Positions 53,540 to 62,194 of a DNA stretch of 64,000 bases are shown here, in pieces. The stretch is taken from the NCBI GenBank assembly GCA_002151545.1, contig CP021237.1, forward strand, positions 3,472,001 through 3,536,000, written 5' to 3'. The stretch's first letter is position 1. The number at the start of each line of letters is the position of its first letter. Position numbers and translations under genes: made by a program. The DNA comes from Sphingobacteriaceae bacterium GW460-11-11-14-LB5. Lineage in GTDB: Bacteria > Bacteroidota > Bacteroidia > Sphingobacteriales > Sphingobacteriaceae. Below the pieces are notes generated by a model, which had not been told where the DNA came from, did no database searches, and saw only the letters and a list, made by a program, of their open reading frames with translations.

Positions 53540-53858
53540 AGGTATGATAATTTTTATACATCATAAAAATTTAACATCATTAACCCTGCACTGACAATTG
53601 TAATGCCTTACCGTTTTATTGATCAATTAAAATTTGAGGATATTGAGCAGATAGGCGTTATATCGAGTATCAATTTAAAACAGTAATAATGATTAAACAG
53701 GCACTTAAAAGCTTTTGTTTTTACAAAAATTGTTTTCTAATGTTGATGCCACACGAATTAGCCGGTATTACTTCAATATAAACATTAATGTTGCTGGCTT
53801 ATCCTATTTGACTTTGCAGCTGAAAAAAGCCTTTAAATTTCGTACTTTTGCAGCCGAA
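53540..53858. other. Divergent gap between the Rrf2 gene and the ABC-F gene
   Basis: This 319-bp region is AT-rich with no REP repeat. A 27-codon ORF at 53603-53686 (MPYRFIDQLKFEDIEQIG) has no supporting feature and may be a gene fragment. The ABC-F -7 promoter element lies at its right end. Confidence 0.5.
53843..53850 (+). promoter_or_regulatory. -7 promoter element of the ABC-F gene
   Basis: TACTTTTG is an exact TAnnTTTG match ending 8 nt before the ATG at 53859, implying a leaderless or very short-leader mRNA. No clear TTTG stands 17-23 nt upstream, so only the -7 half is supported. Confidence 0.45.
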
Positions 53859-55766
53859 ATGATTTCAATAAATAATTTAACCTTCCTGATTGGCTCAAGG
53901 GCCTTGTACGATGACGCGAACTGGCACATTAAACCTGGCGACAGAGCTGGTTTAATCGGCGCCAATGGAACAGGAAAATCAACACTTTTAAAAATAATTG
54001 TAGGCGAATACGCACCAAGTTCGGGTACCGTTTCCATGTCGAAAGACTTGAAAATTGGTTACTTAAACCAGGATTTACTCTCTTACGATTCGCACCATAG
54101 CATTTTGCATGTGGCCATGGAGGCTTTTGAGCGCCAAAACCAATTGCATGATGAGATTGAAGAACTGCTTAAGAAAATCGAAACCGATTATAGCGAAGAG
54201 GTTTTATTTAAATTAAGCGATAAACAGCAAGAGTTTGAAGCTTTAGATGGCTATAACATCGAATATAGGGCCAACGAAATTTTAGCCGGTTTGGGTTTCA
54301 GTACGGCAGATCAGTTACGCCCTTTAAATACCTTCTCAGGAGGTTGGCGTATGCGTGTAATGCTGGCGAAAATCTTATTGCAAACACCTGATATTTTATT
54401 ACTGGATGAGCCTACCAACCACATGGATTTACCTTCCATTAAATGGTTGGAGAACTATTTAATGGGTTTTGAAGGTGCCATTGTAATTGTATCTCACGAT
54501 AGGTATTTCTTAGATAAAATTGTAAACCGTACGGTAGAATCGCGTAAGGGGAAATTAACCGTTTATGCGGGTAATTATAGCTTCTATGTTGAAGAAAAAG
54601 CCTTGCGTGGCGAAATCCAGAAAGGCGAGTTTAAAAATCAACAGGCCAAAATCAAGCAGGAAGAACGTTTAATTGAGCGTTTTAAAGCGAAAGCGAGTAA
54701 GGCTAAAATGGCACAATCGCGCATGAAGGCTTTAGATAAGATGGAGCGTATTGATGATGTGGATGATGATAACCCAACCGTAAACTTCGCGTTTAAATTC
54801 TCTAAACCTTCAGGCAGACACGTGGTGCGTATAGAACATGCCAATAAGAGTTATCCAAATGTGCATATTTTAGATGATGCTGAGGGCGTGATTGAAAAAG
54901 GTGATAAAATTGCCTTGATCGGTGCAAACGGTAAGGGTAAATCTACTTTATTGAGAATGATTGCCGGAGCCGAAAAATTTGAAGGTTTCTGCGAAACTGG
55001 TCATAACGTAACCACCACTTTCTTTGCGCAGCACCAATTAGAATCGCTGCATTTAGAAAATTCGATTTTAGAAGAATTACAAGCCTTTGCCCCAAAACAT
55101 AGCGATACGGAATTACGTAGTATTTTAGGTTGTTTCCTTTTTACCGGTGATGATGTTTTCAAAAAAATCAAAGTGCTTTCTGGAGGAGAAAAATCGCGTG
55201 TGGCCCTGGCTAAATCGTTAACCACAGATTCTAATTTCCTGATTCTGGATGAGCCGACCAACCACCTGGATATCCAGTCGGTTAATATCTTGATTCAGGC
55301 ATTGCAACAGTTTGAAGGTACTTTTATTGCCGTATCTCATGATAGGTATTTCTTAGATAATGTAGCCAACAAAATCTGGTTTATCGAAAGCGGAAAAATT
55401 AAACAATACCCTGGTACTTATGCCGAATATGAAGAATGGAATAGCAAAAGGATAATTCCGGCGGCTAAACCTATTCCGGTTAAAATGCCAGAAAAGCAAA
55501 AGGAACAGCCAAAACCTGTTACGCCAAATGCAGCCAATCAATTAAAAAAACTGAACGACGAGCTGCAAAAAACAGAAAAGTTAATTACCGAACTGGAGCA
55601 GCAGGTTAAAAATATTGAAGCAGAATTGGCAGATGAGCATGTTTATGCCAACGCCGATAAATTAGCAGAAGCCAACAAACGTTATTTGGCCACTAAACAG
55701 GAGTTAGATCTTAGCCAAAATAAATGGGAAAGTTTAGCTGCTGAAATTATGGAGCTGGAGGCTTAG
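53859..55766 (+). CDS. ABC-F family ATPase (635 aa)
   Basis: Two ABC modules lie on one chain without membrane segments. Walker A motifs are GANGTGKST (about 36-44) and GANGKGKST. Signature motifs are SGGWRMR and SGGEKSR. Walker B/D-loops read LLLDEPTNHMDL and LILDEPTNHLDI, with the catalytic Glu in both. An interdomain arm rich in Lys and Arg and a C-terminal coiled coil (after residue 545, LKKLNDELQKTEKLI) match the Uup/YheS-like group, which acts on ribosomes. The ATG at 53859 is preferred: upstream codons to 53715 lack family similarity, and an exact -7 element precedes it. A terminator follows. Confidence 0.93.
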   Translation: MISINNLTFLIGSRALYDDANWHIKPGDRAGLIGANGTGKSTLLKIIVGEYAPSSGTVSMSKDLKIGYLNQDLLSYDSHHSILHVAMEAFERQNQLHDEIEELLKKIETDYSEEVLFKLSDKQQEFEALDGYNIEYRANEILAGLGFSTADQLRPLNTFSGGWRMRVMLAKILLQTPDILLLDEPTNHMDLPSIKWLENYLMGFEGAIVIVSHDRYFLDKIVNRTVESRKGKLTVYAGNYSFYVEEKALRGEIQKGEFKNQQAKIKQEERLIERFKAKASKAKMAQSRMKALDKMERIDDVDDDNPTVNFAFKFSKPSGRHVVRIEHANKSYPNVHILDDAEGVIEKGDKIALIGANGKGKSTLLRMIAGAEKFEGFCETGHNVTTTFFAQHQLESLHLENSILEELQAFAPKHSDTELRSILGCFLFTGDDVFKKIKVLSGGEKSRVALAKSLTTDSNFLILDEPTNHLDIQSVNILIQALQQFEGTFIAVSHDRYFLDNVANKIWFIESGKIKQYPGTYAEYEEWNSKRIIPAAKPIPVKMPEKQKEQPKPVTPNAANQLKKLNDELQKTEKLITELEQQVKNIEAELADEHVYANADKLAEANKRYLATKQELDLSQNKWESLAAEIMELEA

Positions 55767-55787
55767 TTTAAGTTATTATAGATATAC

Positions 55788-55822
55788 AGCCGTCTCGATT
55801 TATATCGGAACGGCTTTTTTGT
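55788..55822 (+). terminator. Intrinsic terminator after the ABC-F gene
   Basis: AGCCGT (55788-55793) pairs with ACGGCT (55810-55815), with further CGAT/ATCG pairing inside, followed by a T-run. It lies about 20 nt past the stop codon. Confidence 0.85.
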
Positions 55823-55886
55823 TTTGTAATGATTCTTTTTGCCACGGAAATACGGATTAGCACGGAAGGAGTTAAATTCTTCGTCC

Positions 55887-55973
55887 CGTCATCTCGACTG
55901 GAACGCAGTGGAATGGAGAGATCTATCTCGAGTTAGATTTCTCGACTTCGTTGCACTCCGCTCGAAATGACGG
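55887..55973. repeat. REPIN-like repeat, ATTTCTCGACT family
   Basis: A left half (GTCATCTCGACTGGAACGCA) and an inverted right half (TCGACTTCGTTGCACTCCG then CTCGAAATGACGG) are separated by about 30 nt. A related half-element is at about 8707-8742. This is a second REPIN family, distinct from the TTGTTTCAGCA one. Confidence 0.7.
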
Positions 55974-56061
55974 CACTGGAATCTTCCTTGCCAATCCCTG
56001 CCTCGGTGGCTAAACTTAAAGATGGGTTTTGCCACTTCCCAATAAAACTTTACTTTTAACC

Positions 56062-57339
56062 ATGCAGAAAATATTAATTCCGGTTTTATTTTTCATCTCC
56101 AGCCTGGCCTTTGCGCAAAACGACAAAACGTTTACCAACGAGAATAAAATTTATCTTCCAAATATTAAAACTGTACTTTGTTATAACAGCAATAAAGAGC
56201 AGAGTTTACCTGTAATTATGCTCAATTCGTCGGAAACGATAACTTTTTCGTTCGATGATTTACTGGCGGGTACCCAAAACTACTGGTATACCATTGAACA
56301 TTGCACCGCAGAATGGGAAACATCGAAAATTTCGAGCATCGATTATTTAGGAAGTTTTAATGATGACCGCATCATCAATTATCGCTACTCTTCTAATACC
56401 GCACGAAAATATACACATTACGAAATCAGCTTACCCAATACCCAAATCCAGCCAAAAATTGGGGGAAATTATGTGTTAAAAGTGTATTTAGATGGCGACA
56501 AAAACAAACCTGTTATTTCGCAACGCTTTTACATGCTCGACAATCAGGTTGCTGTGGCCGCTGATGTAAATAACTCCATGCAGGTGGAAAATAGGAATTA
56601 TAAACAAAAAATCAATTTTACCATTAATCACCCCTTCCCTATCCCGAACCCCTATCAGGATGTAAAAGCTGTGGTGATGCAAAACTTTAATGCCAATACC
56701 ATCCAGGTTAATACCAAACCATCTTTTGTAAGGCCAAACCAATTGGTTTATAACGACCTCAATACCAACGATTTTTGGGGAGATAACGAATTCAGGAAGT
56801 TTGATACCAGGAGTTTAAGGTACAAGGCCGATAATGTGAAGGATATTTATCGCGATAATCAATCCGTAAACGTAATGCTTTTTCAGGATGCACCCAGAAC
56901 AGTCGGTGCTTTTGCCAACCAGTACGATGAAAATGGAAACTTTTTTATCCGCAATACCGACGGACGGGACGATAAAACAGAAGCAGAGTACATGAGTGTT
57001 TTATTTACCTTAAATGCCCCGGCACCCAGCCCGAATGGCGATGCTTATGTTGTTGGCCGGTTTAACAATTACACCATGAGTAATGAAAACAAACTACTCT
57101 ACGATGCCGGCAGGAAACAGTTTTATGGCAACGTGATACTTAAACAAGGCCTCTATGATTATGAATTTGCCTGGTACAATAAAGACACCAGGATAATGGA
57201 AACTAAACCTTTTGAGGGCGCATTTTTCCAGACTGAAAACAGCTATCAGATTTTTGTTTATTATCGTCGCCCGGGCGCACGCTGGGATACCCTCGTTGGT
57301 TATACCAATTTAAGCAATAAGGTTACCGATAGAAGGTAA
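56062..57339 (+). CDS. Type IX secretion system plug protein, DUF5103 family (425 aa)
   Basis: A signal peptide (MQKILIPVLFFISSLAFAQ) precedes a DUF5103-type protein: an N-terminal domain with NYWYTIEHCTAEWETSKIS and SSIDYLGSFNDD, and a C-terminal Ig/CBM48-like domain (NGDAYVVGRFNNY, then YDYEFAWYNK). Members include the Plug protein that occludes the SprA translocon of the type IX secretion system in the outer membrane. I chose the ATG at 56062 because it starts directly on the signal peptide and follows TACTTTTA; an ATG at 56029 adds 11 residues. No other T9SS gene is in the window, which is common because these genes are scattered. Confidence 0.88.
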   Translation: MQKILIPVLFFISSLAFAQNDKTFTNENKIYLPNIKTVLCYNSNKEQSLPVIMLNSSETITFSFDDLLAGTQNYWYTIEHCTAEWETSKISSIDYLGSFNDDRIINYRYSSNTARKYTHYEISLPNTQIQPKIGGNYVLKVYLDGDKNKPVISQRFYMLDNQVAVAADVNNSMQVENRNYKQKINFTINHPFPIPNPYQDVKAVVMQNFNANTIQVNTKPSFVRPNQLVYNDLNTNDFWGDNEFRKFDTRSLRYKADNVKDIYRDNQSVNVMLFQDAPRTVGAFANQYDENGNFFIRNTDGRDDKTEAEYMSVLFTLNAPAPSPNGDAYVVGRFNNYTMSNENKLLYDAGRKQFYGNVILKQGLYDYEFAWYNKDTRIMETKPFEGAFFQTENSYQIFVYYRRPGARWDTLVGYTNLSNKVTDRR

Positions 57340-57678
57340 GTCAGCTTGCAATGATAATGCATCAAAAATGCAAAACAAACGATGTAAGGTATATAAGCTT
57401 AAATGCCCTTGTATTCTTAAGTGGTAAATGACCTTTTACCTATAATACTCTTAGACAATTAATTATAACTAAGATCGATTTAAAAGATCTTCGCCGATCA
57501 GATCCTGAAACAAGTTCAGGATGAGGATAGCTTTAATTGTCAACTTGACTTTTAATGTGACAATACTTACCTTTATTGTTACATAAATTTTCTTTGTTTT
57601 AAATGTGGTTATTTACTTTAGCATTTCAGAAAGTAACCAGATAAACACTTAGAAAATAAGTGTATCTAACCAAAAATT
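57340..57678. other. Gap with half-REPIN and promoter for the FGE-fold operon
   Basis: This 339-bp gap has no gene. A lone half of the main REPIN family (AGATCCTGAAACAAGTTCAGG) is at 57500-57520. The candidate promoter lies at 57593-57621. Confidence 0.6.
57593..57621 (+). promoter_or_regulatory. Candidate promoter of the 57.7-62 kb operon
   Basis: TTTG (57593-57596), 17 nt, then TACTTTAG (57614-57621), 7 of 8 to TAnnTTTG. The start site would be near 57627, about 50 nt before the first ATG. Confidence 0.4.
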
Positions 57679-58644
57679 ATGTTTAAAAAGTTAATTGCCG
57701 CAGCATTAATAGCCTATCCTTGTGCACACATTTCAGCACAAACTTCCAGTGATTCGTACACACAATCCATTAACGGAACAAAACTAAAATTCGACATGCA
57801 GGCTATACCAGCAGGCAAATTTAAGATGGGAAGTAAAACAGGGAAAGCAGATGAGCAACCTGTTCATGAGGTTAAACTCGATGCCTTCTGGATAGGGAAA
57901 CATGAAGTAACCTGGGATATTTTTGAGCCTTTCCTGTATCGTGATTACGAAAAACAAGCCAGCATAAGTGCTATTCCGGCTGAAGTAGATGCCGTTACCA
58001 GACCTACAAAACCTTATCTCGACATGACTTTTGGTATGGGCAAAGAACACCAGCCAGCCGTAGCCATGACCCAATATAACGCCATCCAATTTTGCAAATG
58101 GCTATATGTACGTACAGGTATTTTTTACCGTTTGCCAACCGAAGCAGAATGGGAATATGCCTGTAAAGCCGGTACTGAAACCAATTATTCTTTTGGAAAT
58201 GATGCATCAAAACTAGGTGATTATGCCTGGTACAAGGATAATAGCGATAACAAAACACATCAGGTAGGACAAAAAAAACCGAATGCATGGGGATTATTTG
58301 ATATGTATGGCAATGTGAGCGAATGGACCTATGATCAATATATCGCTGATTTTTACAGCCAAAGCAAAGATAAAACTGCAGAAAACCCTGTAGCCGTACC
58401 TGAAAAACTCTACCCAAATGCAGTTCGTGGCGGCTCCTATGATGAAACGCCCAACAACTTAACTTCAACAGCCAGATTAGCGTCTGATCCATCCTGGAAA
58501 CAATTAGATCCACAGATTCCTAAAAGCAATTGGTGGTTCCCCGAAGCTCCGTTTGTAGGTATGCGCCTGGTACGTCCGGTAAAAACACCATCGAAAGCAG
58601 AAATAGATGCTTATTACAATAAACAACCTATAAAAGACTTTTAA
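57679..58644 (+). CDS. Exported SUMF1/FGE-fold protein lacking catalytic cysteines (321 aa)
   Basis: A signal peptide ends near residue 20 (HISAQ). The FGE-sulfatase fold is clear: MQAIPAGKFKMGSKTGKADE, HEVKLDAFWIGKHEVTW, YRLPTEAEWEYACKAGTE, WGLFDMYGNVSEWTYDQY, RGGSYDE and GMRLVRP. True formylglycine-generating enzymes need a Cys pair in the segment after RGGS. Here that stretch reads NNLTSTARLASDPSW with no Cys, so sulfatase activation is unlikely. It may bind a ligand or partner in the periplasm. It heads a four-gene operon of exported redox and sugar enzymes, 35 nt before the oxidoreductase. Confidence 0.85.
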   Translation: MFKKLIAAALIAYPCAHISAQTSSDSYTQSINGTKLKFDMQAIPAGKFKMGSKTGKADEQPVHEVKLDAFWIGKHEVTWDIFEPFLYRDYEKQASISAIPAEVDAVTRPTKPYLDMTFGMGKEHQPAVAMTQYNAIQFCKWLYVRTGIFYRLPTEAEWEYACKAGTETNYSFGNDASKLGDYAWYKDNSDNKTHQVGQKKPNAWGLFDMYGNVSEWTYDQYIADFYSQSKDKTAENPVAVPEKLYPNAVRGGSYDETPNNLTSTARLASDPSWKQLDPQIPKSNWWFPEAPFVGMRLVRPVKTPSKAEIDAYYNKQPIKDF

Positions 58645-58679
58645 AAAACACAAGCAACCACAATAAAAAAACTAAACAC

Positions 58680-59999
58680 ATGAAAAAACCAATTAACCAA
58701 CAAGATCGTCGCGATTTTTTAAAGGCAACCGCCATGCTGGCAGGTGGAGCCATGATAAGCAGTATTCCATTGGCCGGGGCTTATGCTTCGGGCTCTGACA
58801 CCATAAAAATTGCCTTGATTGGCTGTGGCGACCGCGGAACAGGCGCTGCTTTCCAGGCATTAAGTACCAAATTCAATATTAAGCTGGTGGCTATGGCCGA
58901 TGCCTTTCAGGATCGCTTAGACAGCAGTTATCAATCATTAAACGGAAAATTCGCAGCGAAGATGGATGTTCCTAAAGAACGCCAGTTTGTGGGTTTCGAT
59001 GCTTATTTAAAAGCTATTCCATTAGCTGATGTAGTGTTGTTAACCACTCCTCCGGGCTTCCGTCCTATCCATTTCGAAGAGGCGGTTAAACAGAACAAAC
59101 AAGTTTTCATGGAAAAACCGGTTGCTGTAGATGCTCCAGGTATTAGAAAGGTTTTGGCCGCAGCGGAAGAAGCTAAAAAGAAAAAATTAAATGTGGTGGT
59201 AGGCTTGCAACGCCGTTACCAGACCAACTATCGCGAATCGATGAAACGCATTAACGATGGTGCTATTGGCGATATCATGTCGGGCCAGGTTTACTGGAAC
59301 AGTGGTGGCGTTTGGGTACGTCCGCGTAAAGCGAACCAAACCGAAATGGAATACCAAATGAGAAACTGGTATTATTTCAACTGGTTATGCGGCGATCATA
59401 TCGTTGAGCAACATGTACACAATATCGATATTGCCAACTGGATAAAAAACGGACATCCCACCTCCGTACAGGGAACAGGTAGCCGCGCCTGGAGAACAGG
59501 GAAAGACTATGGCGAGATTTACGACAATCACTCTATCGAATTAACTTATGCAGATGGCGCGGTAATCCATAGCCAGTGCCGACATTTCGAAGGCATCAGT
59601 AACCGGGTGGATGAATCTTTCCAGGGTACCAAAGGTAAGATTTACCTTTCCGGCAGCAACCAGGCCATCATGAAAGATTACAGCGGTAAAGAACTCTATA
59701 ACCACAATACCAAAGGAAACGCAAATCCTTACCAAACAGAACACGACGAACTGTTCGATGCGGTTTCTAAGGGAGAATACAGATTTAGTAATGTAGATTA
59801 TGCTGCAACCAGTACGTTCTCTGCAATTATCGGTCGTTATGCCACTTATTCTGGTCAAACCATTAAATGGGATGAGGCTTTAGCGTCGAACATCAGTTTA
59901 ATGCCTGAGCGTTTTGCATGGGATGCGAACCCAAGATTAATGCCTGATGAAAAAGGACTATACCCTATTGCCATGCCTGGACAAGCAAAGGTGATCTAA
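58680..59999 (+). CDS. Tat-exported Gfo/Idh/MocA oxidoreductase (439 aa)
   Basis: A twin-arginine signal (QDRRDFLKATAMLAGGAMIS) implies export folded with NAD(P) bound. The Rossmann motif is KIALIGCGDRGTGAAF, followed by the family EKP motif (MEKPVAVDAPG, near 144) and the C-terminal substrate domain (GDHIVEQHVHNIDIANW). Related secreted enzymes act on glycosides by oxidising a sugar hydroxyl. The downstream ApbE and TIM-barrel protein suggest a redox-linked sugar transformation in the periplasm. The gap to apbE is 7 nt. Confidence 0.9.
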   Translation: MKKPINQQDRRDFLKATAMLAGGAMISSIPLAGAYASGSDTIKIALIGCGDRGTGAAFQALSTKFNIKLVAMADAFQDRLDSSYQSLNGKFAAKMDVPKERQFVGFDAYLKAIPLADVVLLTTPPGFRPIHFEEAVKQNKQVFMEKPVAVDAPGIRKVLAAAEEAKKKKLNVVVGLQRRYQTNYRESMKRINDGAIGDIMSGQVYWNSGGVWVRPRKANQTEMEYQMRNWYYFNWLCGDHIVEQHVHNIDIANWIKNGHPTSVQGTGSRAWRTGKDYGEIYDNHSIELTYADGAVIHSQCRHFEGISNRVDESFQGTKGKIYLSGSNQAIMKDYSGKELYNHNTKGNANPYQTEHDELFDAVSKGEYRFSNVDYAATSTFSAIIGRYATYSGQTIKWDEALASNISLMPERFAWDANPRLMPDEKGLYPIAMPGQAKVI

Positions 60000-60006
60000 C
60001 ACGAAA

Positions 60007-61005
60007 TTGATGCGTTATAGATTTTTGCTTTTCCTGTTACCACTGATTTTTGCTTTCTCTTTGAAAAAGGAGTTAAGGCAATACAAAATCAATGGTCTTG
60101 CACAGGGAACTGATTATGCTATAATGTACTATGCTACTGATAGTTTAGCCACTCAGGCAGGCATAGATAGTTTATTAAACCAAATTGATTTATCGATGTC
60201 GCTTTACAAAAAGGGATCATTGATAAATCAGTTTAATTCGGCAGAAAAAGAAATCAAAACCGATCGTTTAATAAATGATGTGTTGAAAAGGAGTTTCGAG
60301 ATCAATCAGGATACAAAAGGAGTTTTCGATATTACTGTTGCCCCACTGGTTCAGGTCTGGGGCTTTGGTCCGAAAGAGTCTAAAACCGAACCAGATCCCT
60401 CCGCCATTAAATCGATACTGGCCTGCGTAGGCATGAAAAACCTGAAGCTAAAGAATGGCTTATTAACCAAACTGAAACCCTGCGTGCAAATTGATTTAAA
60501 CGGAATTGCCCAGGGATACAGCGTCGATTTAATTGCTGCTTATCTCGAAAAAAAAGGCATTAAACAGTATGTGGCCGAATTAGGGGGCGAAATTCGGATT
60601 TCAGGACCTAAACCCAATGGCGAAACGATGAAAATCGGTATTGAAGGCCCTGATAAAGATGGCACTCCCGTAATCAGGCACATTGCCGCCATCAATTCTG
60701 GCGCCATTACCACCTCTGGCAATTACCGGAAATTCCACCAGAGCGGGAAGAAAAAGATTTCTCACCTGATCGATCCTAAAACCGGTTATCCTTTAGATAA
60801 TGAGATGATCAGCGTAACCGTATACGCCAATGATGCCATTACAGCCGATGGCTATGACAATGCCTTAATGGCCATGCACCTTAAAGATGCCATTGCCTTT
60901 GTAGAGAGCAGAAAAAATCTCGAAGCTTACTTTGTGTACCACCAAAAAGATGGCAAAGTAGCCGACACCTTAACCAAAGGATTTAAAAAATTAATTACAC
61001 ACTAG
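60007..61005 (+). CDS. apbE: FAD:protein FMN transferase, ApbE family (332 aa)
   Basis: ApbE transfers FMN from FAD to a Thr of target proteins outside the cytoplasm. The conserved blocks are IDLNGIAQGYSVDLIAAYLE, AELGGEIRISG, a GAITTSGNYRKF segment, HLIDPKTGYPL and a DAITADGYDNALMAM end. An N-terminal hydrophobic segment (LLFLLPLIFAFSL) acts as a signal peptide or anchor without a lipobox Cys. No obvious flavinylation target is in the operon, so the acceptor protein is unknown. It is 25 nt before the isomerase-like gene. Confidence 0.92.
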   Translation: MMRYRFLLFLLPLIFAFSLKKELRQYKINGLAQGTDYAIMYYATDSLATQAGIDSLLNQIDLSMSLYKKGSLINQFNSAEKEIKTDRLINDVLKRSFEINQDTKGVFDITVAPLVQVWGFGPKESKTEPDPSAIKSILACVGMKNLKLKNGLLTKLKPCVQIDLNGIAQGYSVDLIAAYLEKKGIKQYVAELGGEIRISGPKPNGETMKIGIEGPDKDGTPVIRHIAAINSGAITTSGNYRKFHQSGKKKISHLIDPKTGYPLDNEMISVTVYANDAITADGYDNALMAMHLKDAIAFVESRKNLEAYFVYHQKDGKVADTLTKGFKKLITH

Positions 61006-61030
61006 TATCTATCCGTTTAATAACAAACCG

Positions 61031-61957
61031 ATGAAAAGAAGTGAATTTATAAGAAACAGCTTATTCACTGCTGGTGCAATTGCTACCGGGGCAGGAATTA
61101 ACAATACTTTTGCGGCCGAAAAACCAGGTGCAGCATTAAGCGATAAGGTTTTTAACATGGATTATGCCCCACATCAGGGCATGTTCGAAAACCATGCAGG
61201 CAAGAATTTTTTAGATCAGATCCAGTTTATGTACGACAAAGGTTTCCGTGCTATCGAAGATAACGGATACCTCAACCGCTCTGTAGATGAACAGGAAAAA
61301 ATTGGAAACCTATTAGCCAAATTGGGCATGCGCATGGGTGTTTTCGTTGTAGATGGCGGCGATAACTGGAAAACCTCTTTAACCACCGGAAAAAAGGAGT
61401 TTAAAGATAAATTTGTCGAAACCTGTAAAAAATCAGTAGAAGCAGCTAAACGCTGTAATGCTAAATGGCTTACCGTAGTACCTGGTTTTTACGAACGTAA
61501 TTTACCTTATGGCAATCAATTTGCCAATGTAATTGATGCCATGCGTGCCGGAGCAGAGATTTTTGAACCCCACGGTTTGATCATGGTTTTGGAAACCTTG
61601 AGCGATACCCCGGAGCTTTTCCTTCAAAAAACAAATGAAACCTATGCAGTTTGTAAAGCGGTAAAAAGCCCTTCTTGCAAAATCCTTTATGATATTTACC
61701 ACATGCAACGTACAGAAGGTGATTTAATTAAAACCATCGATCGCTGCTGGGACGAAATTGCATACATTCAGATTGGTGATAATCCAGGTCGGAAAGAGCC
61801 TACCACCGGAGAGATCAATTATAAAAACCTCTTTAAACACCTGCACAAAAAAGGTTATAAGGGTGTGATGGGCATGGAGCATGGCAACTCCAAAGGTGGA
61901 AAAGAAGGCGAACTAGCTGTTATTTCGGCTTACCGGGCTGAGGATAACTTTTTGTAA
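61031..61957 (+). CDS. Exported TIM-barrel sugar isomerase/epimerase-like protein (308 aa)
   Basis: This is an AP-endonuclease-2-type TIM barrel of the hydroxypyruvate isomerase group. The N-terminus MKRSEFIRNSLFTAGAIATG looks like a Tat-type signal (KRSEF rather than RR). Metal and active-site blocks include LIMVLETLSDTPE, KILYDIYHMQRTEGD, AYIQIGDNPGRKEPTTGEIN and GVMGMEHGNS, giving the usual Glu-Asp-His-Glu ligand set. It closes the four-gene operon and probably acts on the keto-sugar or related product of the oxidoreductase; that link is inferred. Confidence 0.88.
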   Translation: MKRSEFIRNSLFTAGAIATGAGINNTFAAEKPGAALSDKVFNMDYAPHQGMFENHAGKNFLDQIQFMYDKGFRAIEDNGYLNRSVDEQEKIGNLLAKLGMRMGVFVVDGGDNWKTSLTTGKKEFKDKFVETCKKSVEAAKRCNAKWLTVVPGFYERNLPYGNQFANVIDAMRAGAEIFEPHGLIMVLETLSDTPELFLQKTNETYAVCKAVKSPSCKILYDIYHMQRTEGDLIKTIDRCWDEIAYIQIGDNPGRKEPTTGEINYKNLFKHLHKKGYKGVMGMEHGNSKGGKEGELAVISAYRAEDNFL

Positions 61958-61975
61958 ATAAAAAAATTCGTTGTT

Positions 61976-62178
61976 GCGAGAAGGAACGACAGCCTGCCCC
62001 AAATTTCGGGAAAGCAATCTTAAAACAATCACCACTAGCGGGCGCATTAAGATTCCCGTCTGCACGGGAATGACGCGTGGAGGGTTAGATGTCAGCGTCA
62101 TTCCCAACTTGATTGGGAATCATAATGCGTCGAAAAGGCATTAAGCCAACGCCGTGGTCTGTGTCCCCACAGACCACA
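61976..62178. repeat. Composite repeat block between the convergent operon and amylase
   Basis: Contains GATTCCCGTCTGCACGGGAA (about 62049-62068), an inverted-type GTCATTCCCAACTTGATTGG (about 62097) running into GAATC, and an exact second copy of the 8498-8521 palindrome at 62154-62177. The amylase stop codon lies 17 nt beyond the palindrome. Confidence 0.7.
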
Positions 62179-62194
62179 ATATCACCCTCTTCTC

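Noticed and set aside
53603..53686. 27-codon ORF between the Rrf2 and ABC-F genes
   Set aside because: Too short to support, with no terminator, promoter or recognisable motif; possibly a fragment.
58004..58513. 169-codon minus-strand ORF
   Set aside because: It is entirely antisense to the SUMF1-fold gene, whose conserved motifs fix the coding strand.
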